The notes beneath the pieces were generated by a model. It ran no database searches, was not told the DNA's origin, and saw only the letters and a list, made by a program, of their open reading frames with translations. A stretch of DNA of 64,000 bases from Variovorax sp. YR216. Lineage in GTDB: Bacteria > Pseudomonadota > Gammaproteobacteria > Burkholderiales > Burkholderiaceae_C. Positions 37,302 to 46,310 of this stretch are shown here, in pieces. Numbering within the stretch: position 1 is the stretch's first letter; each line of letters starts with the position of its first letter. The stretch is taken from contig NZ_FNRO01000017.1 in assembly GCF_900107745.1 (NCBI RefSeq), forward strand, positions 81,741-145,740. The letters are read 5' to 3'. Made by a program: the position numbers and the translations under genes.

Positions 37302-40300
37302 CGCGGCGTGCCGACCAGCCACGCACGCGCAGCGAATTCCTGAATGCCGACGGCGTGCTCGTCGTCGTGCGCGAAACGCCGCCCGCGCCGCCGCAGGCCA
37401 AGGGGCAGCCCACGCTGATCGCGGGCAATCCGGCCGAAGGGCCGGAAGTGCTGCTCGCGGTCTGGGACGACGGCAGCGTCACCGCGCTGAATGGCCATGT
37501 CGACCTCGGCACCGGCATCCGGACCGCGCTGTCGCAGATCGTGGCCGAGGAACTCGACGCGCCGCTCGCGCAGGTGCGCATGGTGCTGGGCGACACCGCG
37601 CGCGCGCCCAATCAAGGCGCGACCATCGCGAGTGCATCGATCCAGATCCATGCCGGCCCGCTGCGCCACGCGGCGGCGCAAGCGCGTGCGTGGCTCGTCG
37701 CACAGGCGTCGGAGCGGCTCGGCGTGCAGCCTTCGCTGCTCACGGTGCAGGGCGGCCGCGTGCACGCGGGGGACGATCCGACGTTCAGTCTCGGATTTGG
37801 CGAACTGGTCGCCGGTGCGCGCACCGTGCTCGAACTCGATACCGTCTCGCGGCTGAAGGATCCCGCCGACTACCGCATCGTCGGCAGCCGCGTCCCGCGC
37901 GTCGACATTCCGGCCAAGCTCGCCGGCGAACTCGTCTTCGTGCACGACATGCGCGTGCCCGGCATGCTGCACGGACGCGTGGTGCGCCCGCCCTACGCGG
38001 GCGCGGACCACGGCGAGTTCATCGGCAACACGCTGGAGTCGGTCGATGAATCGTCGATCGCGCACATTCCCGGCATCCGCGCGGTTGTGGTCATTCGCGA
38101 CTTCGTCGGCATCGTCGCGGAGCGCGAGGAGCACGCAGAACAGGCGCTGCGCGAACTGCGCGTGACCTGGAAGCCGTGGCCCGGGCTCCCGTCGCTCGAT
38201 GATCTCGAAGGCGCGCTGCGCGCCAATCCCGCGACGCAGCGCCTGCTGGTCGACGAAGGCGACGTGGACGCCGCGCTCGCCAGCGCCGCGCAGCCGATGC
38301 CGCGCACTTATGTGTGGCCGTATCAGATGCACGCGTCGATCGGTCCGTCCTGCGCGCTCGCACACTGGGCGCCCGACGACGAAGGCTTCGGCTTGCGCGT
38401 GTGGGCCGGTTCGCAGAACCCGCATGTGCTGCGCGCCGATCTCGCGAAGCTCGTGGGCCTCGAAGACGTGCAGATCGACGTCGTGCGCATGGAAGCGGCC
38501 GGCTGCTACGGCCGCAACGGCGCGGACGATGTCGCTGCCGATGCGGCGCTGCTGTCGCGCGCGGTGGGTGCGCCAGTGCGGGTGCAGCTCACGCGCGAGC
38601 AGGAGCATGCGTGGGAACCCAAGGGCGCGGCGCAACTGATGCAGGTGCGCGGCGGGCTCGACGCGGACGGCAACGTCGCTGCGTACGACTACGAGACTTC
38701 CTATCCGTCGAACGGCGCGCCCACGCTCGCGCTGCTGCTGACACGCACCGTCGAACCGGTGGCGCAGGCCTTCGAGATGGGCGACCGCACCGCGCGGCCG
38801 CCCTACACCTACGGCAACCTGCGGGTGAAGGTCAACGACATGGCGCCGATCATGCGCGCCTCGTGGCTGCGCGGCGTCTCGGCGCTGCCCAGTTCATTTG
38901 CGCACGAATCGTATGTCGACGAGCTGGCGACTGCGGCCGGTGTCGACCCGGTCGCGTTCCGGCTGCGCCATCTGCACGATCCGCGCGCGGCGGATCTGGT
39001 GCGCGAAACGGCACAGAAGGCCGGCTGGCGCATGCGAACCGGTCCGCAGGAGGATGCAGACGGCGATCATCCTTCGAGGCCCGCTGACGCGCGCGTGGGC
39101 CCGGGCGGCGACATCCTCTTCGGCCAGGGCTTTGCTTACGCGCGCTACGTGCACAGCAAGTGGCCCGGCTTCGGCGCGGCGTGGTCCGCATGGGTCGCGG
39201 ATGTCGAGGTCAACCGCAAGACCGGAGAGGTGCATGTGCGCCGCGTGGTGGTCGGGCACGACGCGGGGCTGATGGTCAACCCGGCTGGCGTCGAGCACCA
39301 GATCCACGGCAACGTCATCCAGACCACCAGCCGCGCGCTGAAGGAGCGCGTGCGCTTCGCATCGCAGCAGGAGCCCGGCACGCAATTGCAGCCGGGTGTT
39401 TCGCCTTCGGGGGTGGTCGCGAGCCGCGAGTGGGGCAACTACCCGATCATCAATTTCCGCGAAGTGCCCGTCATCGAGGTCGTGCACATGCAGCGGCCCG
39501 GCGAGCCGCCGCTGGGGGCGGGCGAATCGTCGTCGGTGCCGGGCACGGCGGCGATTGCGAATGCAATCTTCGACGCCACGGGGGTGCGCTTTCGCGCGCC
39601 GCCGTTCACGCCGGAAGTGGTGCGGGCGGCGCTCAATCCGCTGCCCGCGCCGGACGAGGGCGCGCAAACGACCGTGCCGCGTGCCGAGCCGCCTGCCGAC
39701 GCGCCATGGCCTCGCCGTCGCGGGCTCTGGGCCGGCGCAGGCGCACTGCTCGTCGGCGCTGTCGGCGTGGTTGCCGGACTGCTCGGATGGCGCCCGGCGA
39801 TCGCGCCGGTGGCGTTCAGCGCGCCGGCCTACAGCGAAGCGACGATCGAACGCGGCCGCATGCTCGCGGCGCTGGGCGACTGCGCCGTCTGCCATACCGC
39901 GCCGGGCGGCGCGCCCCATGCCGGCGGGCGCGCGATGGAAACCCCCTTCGGCACGATCTACACCACCAACCTCACGTCGGATGCGCAGACCGGCCTGGGC
40001 CGCTGGTCGTTCAGTGCCTTCCAGCGCGCGATGCGCGAGGGCATCTCGCGCGATGGCCACCACCTGTATCCGGCCTTTCCGTACACCGCCTTCGCGAAGA
40101 CCAGCGACGACGATCTGCAGGCGCTCTACGCGTACTTCATGTCGCTGCCCGCGGTGCGGGCCGAAACGCCGCCGGCCGAGCTGAAGTTCCCGTTCAGCGC
40201 TCGCCCGCTGATGGCGGGGTGGAACGCGCTCTTCCACGATCCCTCCCCGATGCAGCCGGTGGCCGCGCAGAGCGCCGAGTGGAACCGCGGCGCCTACCTC

Positions 40301-41023
40301 GTGAACGGCCTTGGCCACTGCGGCGCCTGCCATACGCCGCGCAACGCACTGGGCGCGGAGCAGGGCGGCGCAGCCTTCCTGTCCGGCGCGATGGTGGACG
40401 GCTGGGAGGCGCCGGCCCTGACGTCGCTTTCGACGTCGGCGGTGCCGTGGAACGCCGATGCCCTTTACGGCTACCTGCGGCATGGCCACGCGAAGCATCA
40501 CGGCGTCGCGGGCGGCCCGATGGCGGAGGTGGTGCGCGAACTCGCCGTCGTGCCCGACGCGGACATCCGCGCGATGGCGACCTACCTCGCCTCGTTCAAC
40601 CCCCGGGTCCCGGAGGACGCCGCCGCCGCGCAGGCGCAGCAGGCCGTTGCCCGGGCGGCTGCCGGCCAGGGCCGCCTGCTCGGCACCGGCCAGCGCATGT
40701 TCGAAGGCGCCTGCGCCGCCTGCCACCACGATGGCGACGGCCCCACGCTGCTGGGCGTGAACACGCCGCTCGCGCTCAACAGCAATCTCACGAGCGCACG
40801 GCCCGACAACCTGCTGCGCACCATTCTCGAAGGCGTGCGCGAGCCGGCCTCGCGCGACATCGGCTTCATGCCGGCCTTCAGCGATGTGCTCGACGACGCG
40901 CAGGTCGCAGAGCTCGCCGGCTACATGCGCGCCCGCTTCGCACCGCAGGAGCCGGCGTGGCAGGACCTGCGCGGCAGCGTCGCGCGCGTGCGGGCCACGA
41001 GCGGCGCCCACGCGACGCCCTGA
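37298..41023 (+). CDS. nicB: nicotinate hydroxylase large subunit: molybdopterin domain fused to three cytochromes c, NicB
   Basis: A 1241-residue fusion. Residues ~1-780 form the aldehyde-oxidase/xanthine-dehydrogenase Mo-binding part (GHVDLGTGIRTALSQIVAEE, GEPPLGAGESSSVPGTAAI near 730). One membrane helix follows a basic stretch (PWPRRR, then GLWAGAGALLVGAVGVVAG, ~809-831). Three CxxCH heme sites come next: C862 (CAVCH), C1008 (CGACH), C1139 (CAACH). The order matches NicB of Pseudomonas putida. The basic flank predicts Mo domain inside and hemes in the periplasm, so electrons leave to the respiratory chain. GTG start at 37298. Confidence 0.9.
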   Translation: MTRRADQPRTRSEFLNADGVLVVVRETPPAPPQAKGQPTLIAGNPAEGPEVLLAVWDDGSVTALNGHVDLGTGIRTALSQIVAEELDAPLAQVRMVLGDTARAPNQGATIASASIQIHAGPLRHAAAQARAWLVAQASERLGVQPSLLTVQGGRVHAGDDPTFSLGFGELVAGARTVLELDTVSRLKDPADYRIVGSRVPRVDIPAKLAGELVFVHDMRVPGMLHGRVVRPPYAGADHGEFIGNTLESVDESSIAHIPGIRAVVVIRDFVGIVAEREEHAEQALRELRVTWKPWPGLPSLDDLEGALRANPATQRLLVDEGDVDAALASAAQPMPRTYVWPYQMHASIGPSCALAHWAPDDEGFGLRVWAGSQNPHVLRADLAKLVGLEDVQIDVVRMEAAGCYGRNGADDVAADAALLSRAVGAPVRVQLTREQEHAWEPKGAAQLMQVRGGLDADGNVAAYDYETSYPSNGAPTLALLLTRTVEPVAQAFEMGDRTARPPYTYGNLRVKVNDMAPIMRASWLRGVSALPSSFAHESYVDELATAAGVDPVAFRLRHLHDPRAADLVRETAQKAGWRMRTGPQEDADGDHPSRPADARVGPGGDILFGQGFAYARYVHSKWPGFGAAWSAWVADVEVNRKTGEVHVRRVVVGHDAGLMVNPAGVEHQIHGNVIQTTSRALKERVRFASQQEPGTQLQPGVSPSGVVASREWGNYPIINFREVPVIEVVHMQRPGEPPLGAGESSSVPGTAAIANAIFDATGVRFRAPPFTPEVVRAALNPLPAPDEGAQTTVPRAEPPADAPWPRRRGLWAGAGALLVGAVGVVAGLLGWRPAIAPVAFSAPAYSEATIERGRMLAALGDCAVCHTAPGGAPHAGGRAMETPFGTIYTTNLTSDAQTGLGRWSFSAFQRAMREGISRDGHHLYPAFPYTAFAKTSDDDLQALYAYFMSLPAVRAETPPAELKFPFSARPLMAGWNALFHDPSPMQPVAAQSAEWNRGAYLVNGLGHCGACHTPRNALGAEQGGAAFLSGAMVDGWEAPALTSLSTSAVPWNADALYGYLRHGHAKHHGVAGGPMAEVVRELAVVPDADIRAMATYLASFNPRVPEDAAAAQAQQAVARAAAGQGRLLGTGQRMFEGACAACHHDGDGPTLLGVNTPLALNSNLTSARPDNLLRTILEGVREPASRDIGFMPAFSDVLDDAQVAELAGYMRARFAPQEPAWQDLRGSVARVRATSGAHATP

Positions 41024-41117
41024 GGCTTCCTGAGGCGCCACGAAATCGGCGTCGCCCGGTACGATCCGCAAACGCAAGAGGCCGAGCGACCGGCCCACCA
41101 CCCTTGGAGACTCCCGC

Positions 41118-42302
41118 ATGACTTCGACGCTTTCACCCGCCCAGTCCCTGCCTCGCGATGCCGCGCGCGCCACGCTCGTCGGCCGGCTCTGGATGCCGGA
41201 CATCGGCCCGGTGCTGGTGGCGGTGCGCGAAGGCGGGCTGCACGATCTCTCGCGCGTCGCGGCGACGATGAGTCAGTTGCTGGAGCTCGATGATCCGGTC
41301 GGCGCGGTGCGCCAGGCGCTGCGCGACGAAATGACGCCGCGCGTGGCGTCGCTGGAAGCGGCGCTCGCCAACAGCGATGAATCGAGGCGCGACACCCGGC
41401 ACCCGTGGTTGCTCGCGCCCTGCGACCTGCAGGCGGTGAAGGCCAGTGGCGTCACCTTCATCGCGAGCCTGCTGGAGCGCGTGATCGAGGAGCAGGCGCG
41501 GGGCGATGCGTCCAGGGCGGAGTCGATCCGCGCGGCGCTCGGCGGCGTGCTCGGCGACAACCTGGCCGGCATCGTGCCGGGGTCGCCGCAGGCCGCGAAA
41601 GTCAAGGACGTGCTGATCGCGCAGGGTGCCTGGTCGCAGTACCTCGAGGTCGGCATCGGGCCCGACGCTGAAATCTTCACCAAGGCGCCGGTGCTTTCGG
41701 CGGTGGGCACCGGCGCGGATGTCGGCATCCACTCGGGCTCGGCGTGGAACAACCCCGAGCCAGAAGTGGTGCTGGCGGTCAACAGCCGCGGCCAGACGCT
41801 CGGCGCCGCACTGGGCAACGATGTGAACCTGCGCGATTTCGAAGGCCGCAGCGCGCTGCTGCTGGGCAAGGCCAAGGACAACAACGCCTCGTGCGCCATC
41901 GGCCCGTTCATCCGGCTGTTCGACGAGCACTTTGGCATCGACGACGTCCGGCGCATCACGGTGGGCCTGCGGGTGGTAGGGCCCGAGGGCTTCACGCTCG
42001 AGGGGTCGAGCTCGCTGTCGAAGATCAGCCGCGATCCGCTCGACCTCGTGTCGCAGGCGCTCGGCCCGCATCACGCCTATCCCGACGGGCTGATGCTGTT
42101 CCTTGGAACGATGTTTGCGCCCACTCAGGATCGGCATGGCCCCGGCCAAGGCTTCACGCACGTGGTGGGCGACCGGGTGACGATCTCTGCACCCGAACTC
42201 GGCGCGCTGGAGAACCGTGTCGTGCATGCCGAGAACGCGGCACGGTGGACCTTCGGCATCGGTGCGCTGATGCGCAATCTGGCCGGGCGCGGGTTGATTT
42301 GA
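41118..42302 (+). CDS. fumarylacetoacetate hydrolase-family protein
   Basis: The 394-residue product has an FAH-fold catalytic part from about 200 on, with the metal ligands in NPEPEVVLAVNSRG (E-x-E) and GNDVNLRDFEGR (Asp), and GPFIRLFDEH. The family includes hydrolases, isomerases, decarboxylases and the 2-keto-3-deoxy sugar-acid dehydratase AraD1, which this long version resembles. It begins 95 bp after nicB, so it may belong to the end of that operon or stand alone; a leader with TTGGAGA precedes the ATG. Substrate is unknown. Confidence 0.8.
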   Translation: MTSTLSPAQSLPRDAARATLVGRLWMPDIGPVLVAVREGGLHDLSRVAATMSQLLELDDPVGAVRQALRDEMTPRVASLEAALANSDESRRDTRHPWLLAPCDLQAVKASGVTFIASLLERVIEEQARGDASRAESIRAALGGVLGDNLAGIVPGSPQAAKVKDVLIAQGAWSQYLEVGIGPDAEIFTKAPVLSAVGTGADVGIHSGSAWNNPEPEVVLAVNSRGQTLGAALGNDVNLRDFEGRSALLLGKAKDNNASCAIGPFIRLFDEHFGIDDVRRITVGLRVVGPEGFTLEGSSSLSKISRDPLDLVSQALGPHHAYPDGLMLFLGTMFAPTQDRHGPGQGFTHVVGDRVTISAPELGALENRVVHAENAARWTFGIGALMRNLAGRGLI

Positions 42303-42305
42303 TTC

Positions 42306-42396
42306 ACCCCCAGGCTCGCGCACTTCGTGTCGCTCTCCACCCCCTTCCAGGGGGCAAACCCGGTGGCCCGGCGGAGCCGGTTCCACGGGTTTTCTG
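42306..42396 (-). repeat. intergenic palindromic repeat, copy B (inverted)
   Basis: On the minus strand this stretch reads GTGGAACCGGCTCCGCCGGG, then a CCCCCTGGAAGGGGGTGG hairpin, GAGCGACACGAAGTGCGCG and CCTGGGGG, matching copies A, C and D. It lies between the convergent FAH-family and MFS genes and is the main content of that 133-bp gap. Confidence 0.8.
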
Positions 42397-42435
42397 GCTT
42401 CGGACTCTGGCGCTTTGGCCGTTGGAGGCGGCGGG

Positions 42436-43656
42436 TCAGCTTCGGCCCAGCCGCCAGCGCTGCGCCCCCAGCAGTGCGAAGACCCCGACCACGCTCGCCA
42501 CGAGCAGGACCCAGAGGCCGGTCGTGTAGCCGCCCGCGGGCGTCCACAGCAGCCCGAGCAGCAGCGGCGCCAGCGCGCGGGCGATCGCGCTCGGCAGCCC
42601 GAGTGCCCCGTTGAGCGTGGCCACATGCTCGCGATCGACGTACTGCGCGATCGCCGTGCCCTTGACGATCGTCAGCATTCCGTTGCCCATCCCGTAGAAC
42701 AGCACGAACCACAGCGCCGCCGCCGGATGCCCCGCGCCTGCGATCAGCGTGACGAGGCCGAGCGGAATCAGGCACGGGATCAGCCGGTTCGCGAGATGCA
42801 GGTCGAAGTGATGCTCGAAGAAAAAGAGCAGCACACGCCCCAGCACCTGCATGAGCCCGATGCTCGCCGGCACCGCAATCGCCCAGGCTTCCGGCAGCCC
42901 CGCGCCGCGCAGCAGGGTCACCATGTGCGGCGGCAGCGCGGCGGTCACGGCCATCAGTAGCACGGTGAAGGCGCCGACCATCAGGAAAGGAACGCTGCGC
43001 ACGTAGTGCGCTGCCGGTCGCGTTGCCGGGCCGGCATGGGCGCCCGATCGTTGCGCGGGCTCGGACGCATGGCGGAGCAGATGCGCGTGCAGCGGCGCGC
43101 AGACCACGAGATGGATCGCTGCCAGCACCCACAGCGCATGCCGCCACCCGAGCTGTGCGATCAGCCACGCACCCAGCGGGATGAAGACCGTGCTCGCCAG
43201 TCCGCCAAGAAAGGTCAGCGTGATGATCGCGCGCCGGAAGTCGTTCGGAAAGCGCCGCGTGACGATCGAGAACACCGGGTTGTAGAGCGTTGCCGCCAGC
43301 GCGCCGCCGAGCAGCAGCCACACCGCGTAGAACGCGGCGGCGCTGTCGATGAAGCTGTGAAGCAGCAGCCCGGCCGCGATCAGCAGCGAGCCGCCGGTCA
43401 TCACCGCGCGCTCGTGGCCGCGATCGATCCAGCGGCCCACCGGCCATGCCATCACGCCTTCGGCCAGCAGCGCGAGGCTGAAGGCCAGCGATGACTGGGC
43501 GCGGCTGAGGCCGAGTTCGCGCTCCACAGGCTCCATCAGCAGCGCGAAGACGTAGAAGACACTGCCCCAGGTGATGAGCTGACCCACCGAGAGAAGGGCG
43601 ACGAGGCGGCGGTCGTAAGGCGTGGGTGGGAAGGTTGTTGTTGCGGGCGCGCCCAT
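42436..43656 (-). CDS. MFS transporter
   Basis: The 406-residue membrane protein has 12 predicted helices, the MFS motif region LAEGVMAWPVGRWIDRGHER between helices 2 and 3 (about 60-80), and a basic cytoplasmic loop in the middle (HASEPAQRSGAHAGPATRP, about 200-220). It resembles the monocarboxylate/oxalate-formate branch of the superfamily. No neighbour suggests a substrate: it is convergent to the FAH-family gene, and comM ends 28 bp upstream of its start on the same strand. Confidence 0.85.
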   Translation of the reverse strand: MGAPATTTFPPTPYDRRLVALLSVGQLITWGSVFYVFALLMEPVERELGLSRAQSSLAFSLALLAEGVMAWPVGRWIDRGHERAVMTGGSLLIAAGLLLHSFIDSAAAFYAVWLLLGGALAATLYNPVFSIVTRRFPNDFRRAIITLTFLGGLASTVFIPLGAWLIAQLGWRHALWVLAAIHLVVCAPLHAHLLRHASEPAQRSGAHAGPATRPAAHYVRSVPFLMVGAFTVLLMAVTAALPPHMVTLLRGAGLPEAWAIAVPASIGLMQVLGRVLLFFFEHHFDLHLANRLIPCLIPLGLVTLIAGAGHPAAALWFVLFYGMGNGMLTIVKGTAIAQYVDREHVATLNGALGLPSAIARALAPLLLGLLWTPAGGYTTGLWVLLVASVVGVFALLGAQRWRLGRS

Positions 43657-43683
43657 GCCGCCGACTTTAGCGGCCCTGTCCGT

Positions 43684-45227
43684 TCAGCCTGCCGCCTTCA
43701 GCGCACGCCGGTATTGCACCGCTTCGGCGACGTGCGCGACTTCGACGCGCTCCGATCCGGCCAGATCCGCGATGGTGCGCGCGACCTTCAGCGCGCGGTG
43801 CGTGCTGCGCGCCGACCAGCCCAGCTTGGCCGCCGCCGTGTGCATGAACTTCAGCGCATCGGGTGCGAGGGACGCGTGGCGGTCGATCTCCGCGCCCTGC
43901 AGCGCATGGTTGGTCCTGCCCTGTCGCGCCAGGGCGAGAGCGCGTGCGTGGACCGCGCGCTCACGGATGGCTTCGGTCGACTCGCCCATGGGTGCGTTCA
44001 GCAGTTGCTCGGCAGAAACCGCCGGCACTTCGATGTGCAGATCGATGCGGTCGAGCAGCGGGCCGCTGAGCTTGCCCTGGTAGCGCGACACCTGGTCCGG
44101 CGTGCAGCGGCAAGCCTTGAGCGTCGAGCCCAGATAGCCGCAGGGGCAAGGGTTCATTGCCGCGACGAGCTGAAACCGCGCCGGGAACTCCGAGCGCCGT
44201 GCGGCGCGCGAGATCGTGATGGTGCCGGTCTCCAGCGGCTCGCGCAGCGCTTCGAGTGCGGCACGCCCGAATTCGGAACTCGTCGAGAAACAGCACGCCA
44301 TGGTGCGCGAGCGAGATCTCGCCCGGCCGGCCGCGGCGGCGAGCCGCCGCCGACCATCGCGACGGCGCTGGCGGTGTGGTGCGGGCTCGATGTCGGCCGG
44401 CACATCCACCGCTCGGTCGAGAAGCGGCCGCCGAGGCTGGCGACCGCGGCGCTTTCGAGTGCCTCCTGCACGTCCATCTCCGGCAACAGGCCGGCGAAAC
44501 GTTGCGCCAGCATTGACTTGCCGGAGCCGGGCGGGCCCACCATCAACAGGCTGTGGCCGCCGGCGGCGGCGATCTCCAGTGCACGTTTGGCGCCGGCGTG
44601 TCCTTTCACGTCCGCGAGATCGGCGTGGCGTGCGCTGGGGGCCCGTGGCGGCGGAATCACCTTTGCCCAACCGTCGATGCCCGAACCGGCCTGAACCGTC
44701 TCGCTGCCGGCGGGGAGGAACTGCTGCACCACATCGAGCAGATGCCGCGCCGCATAGACCTCCGCGTCGGGCACGAGCGAGGCTTCCTGCGCGCTCTCGG
44801 CCGGCAGTACCAGCTTCGTTGCCACACCCCGCGTGTGCAGCGCCAGCGCCATCGCCAGGGCGCCGCGCACCGGCCGCAGCTGCCCGGACAGCGACAACTC
44901 GCCCGCGAACTCATGGCCGGCGAGCCGGGCCGCATCGATCTGCCCGCTTGCCGCCAGGATGCCCAACGCGATCGGCAGATCGAATCGCCCCGAGTCCTTC
45001 GGCAGGTCCGCCGGGGCGAGATTCACGGTGATCCGCTTGTTGTTCGGGAATTCGAGACCGGCGTTCTGGATTGCCGACCGCACGCGCTCGCGCGCTTCCT
45101 TCACTTCCACATCGACCAGCCCGACCAGCGTGAAGCTGGGCAAACCGTTGGCCAGATGCACCTCGACCGTGACGCTGGCGGCTTCCAGGCCCAACAGCGC
45201 GCGGCTTTGCACCAAACACAGACTCAT
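43684..45227 (-). pseudogene. comM: comM (YifB/Mg-chelatase-like AAA+ helicase), broken by two frameshifts
   Basis: Read from ATG 45227, the N-terminal lon-protease-like domain and Walker A (VGPPGSGKSMLAQRF) are intact up to GGGSPPRPAG. There a 4-nt tandem duplication (CCGG, 44324-44333) shifts the frame; ISLAHHGVLFLDE is then readable in a second frame, and two bases are missing around 44277-44280 before EFGRAALEALREP continues in a third frame to the normal C-terminus (NPCPCGYLG, RCTPDQVSRYQGK). Restored, the protein would have about 510 residues, normal for ComM, the branch-migration helicase of natural transformation. As given, translation ends after ~357 residues without Walker B. Real inactivation or assembly error cannot be told apart here. 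Confidence 0.82.
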
Positions 45228-45239
45228 TGAACTCCCTGT

Positions 45240-45254
45240 CACCAAGATGGTGCA
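45240..45254. promoter_or_regulatory. NtrC-type enhancer site
   Basis: CACCA-AGA-TGGTGCA fits the NtrC consensus TGCACCA-N3-TGGTGCA with only the first two bases of the left half-site different. It is centred about 100 bp upstream of the predicted sigma-54 start for the porin-glnK-amtB operon, the usual place for an enhancer. It lies just upstream of the comM start, in the shared divergent region. Confidence 0.65.
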
Positions 45255-45324
45255 TCCATCTTTTCTTGTTCATTACGACGTACATGCCTCGCGCAACCTT
45301 TGTTAACCGGTCTTTGAAACGCAT

Positions 45325-45340
45325 TGGCACGCTCCCTGCT
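45325..45340 (+). promoter_or_regulatory. sigma-54 promoter of the TorF porin-glnK-amtB operon
   Basis: TGGCACGCTCCCTGCT carries GG (45326-45327) and GC (45338-45339) with the required 10-base spacing and a strong -24 half (TGGCAC). Transcription would begin near 45351, 37 bp before the porin start. With the NtrC-like site upstream it predicts induction under nitrogen limitation. Confidence 0.7.
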
Positions 45341-45387
45341 TTGAGGTGGTTTCAAACCACTTTCAAAACACTCCGAGGAGTCACTCG

Positions 45388-46248
45388 ATGATGCACCGCA
45401 AATCCGACCAGATTCTGGCCGTGATCGCCCTAGCCACTTTGCCGATGATCGCGAGCGCGCAAAGCACCGACGCAAGCGCAGCGGCGCCGGCACCCAATCT
45501 CACGGGCAATGTCTCTGTGACCACGAACTACAAGTTCCGTGGCCAGGACCAGGACGTCCTCGGGCGCAACGACTACGCCAAGACCAGCTGGTTCAAGCCC
45601 GCCATCCAGGGCGGTCTCGACTACGCTTTCGGCGACAGCGGCTTCTACGTGGGCAACTGGAACTCCAGCGTCAACTGGCTCAAGGGCAACTCCGTCGAGA
45701 TGGACTTCTACGGCGGCTACAAATTCAAGGCCGGCATCCTCGATCTCGACGTCGGCGTCTACCAGTACTACTACCCCGGCAACACCGCGGGCAACACCAC
45801 CGAGATCTACGGCGGGGCTTCGTGGAGCGACGAGAAGATCGGCACCTTCGCCGGCAAGTATTCGTGGACGGTCTCCAAGGACTACTTCAACTACGCCGGC
45901 CATCAGGGCGGCTCGGGCCTGGACGGCCAGAACACCGGCTACCTGAACCTGTCCTACACGAAGGAGATCTTCCCCAAGGTCACCTTCAAGACCGCGGTGG
46001 GCTACACCTTCCTGAGCAGCGACATCCGCAGCCTGGGCTACAAGAGCTTCTTCGACTACAGCGTCGGCGCTTCCTACGACTTCGGCAGCGGCCTGTCGCT
46101 CACCGGCTCGGTGCAAGGCGCCACCGAGCAGAGCGCCTTCAACCTGATCGCCGAACCCGGCGTCGAGATCAACGGCGTCACTTACGGCCAGACCACCTTC
46201 TCGCCGAACAAGCCGAGGTTCATCCTCATGCTGACCAAGACGCTCTAG
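45388..46248 (+). CDS. TorF-family putative outer-membrane porin
   Basis: The 286-residue product has a signal peptide (QILAVIALATLPMIASAQ, cut near 26) followed by a beta-rich body of alternating Tyr/Phe/Gly strands (NVSVTTNYKFRGQDQ near 40) and a C-terminal ...RFILMLTKTL strand typical of outer-membrane barrels. The TorF/Gcw_chp family is found beside glnK-amtB in many betaproteobacteria. Start chosen at ATG 45388 behind CCGAGGAG (ATG at 45391 is nearly equivalent). It shares the sigma-54 promoter with glnK and amtB, so it may let ammonium or another N-source cross the outer membrane. Confidence 0.85.
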   Translation: MMHRKSDQILAVIALATLPMIASAQSTDASAAAPAPNLTGNVSVTTNYKFRGQDQDVLGRNDYAKTSWFKPAIQGGLDYAFGDSGFYVGNWNSSVNWLKGNSVEMDFYGGYKFKAGILDLDVGVYQYYYPGNTAGNTTEIYGGASWSDEKIGTFAGKYSWTVSKDYFNYAGHQGGSGLDGQNTGYLNLSYTKEIFPKVTFKTAVGYTFLSSDIRSLGYKSFFDYSVGASYDFGSGLSLTGSVQGATEQSAFNLIAEPGVEINGVTYGQTTFSPNKPRFILMLTKTL

Positions 46249-46310
46249 TAGTCCCCGCGGACGCGGCCCCCACAGGCCGCGCCGATTCCATCCATCTGTA
46301 GGAGAACATC

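Noticed and set aside
36813..41023. Isoquinoline 1-oxidoreductase (IorAB) or an aldehyde dehydrogenase instead of NicAB.
   Set aside because: These share the small 2Fe-2S and large Mo subunits, but the C-terminal triheme extension and the nicotinamidase, hnr and enamidase neighbours favour nicotinate hydroxylase. Biochemical proof is lacking.
44911..45330. A minus-strand open frame upstream of comM starting MPMRFKDRLTK.
   Set aside because: It covers the comM start and promoter region of the divergent porin; only the first ~40 codons are outside comM, with no ribosome site and no known family. UbiK, a common neighbour of comM, does not match it.
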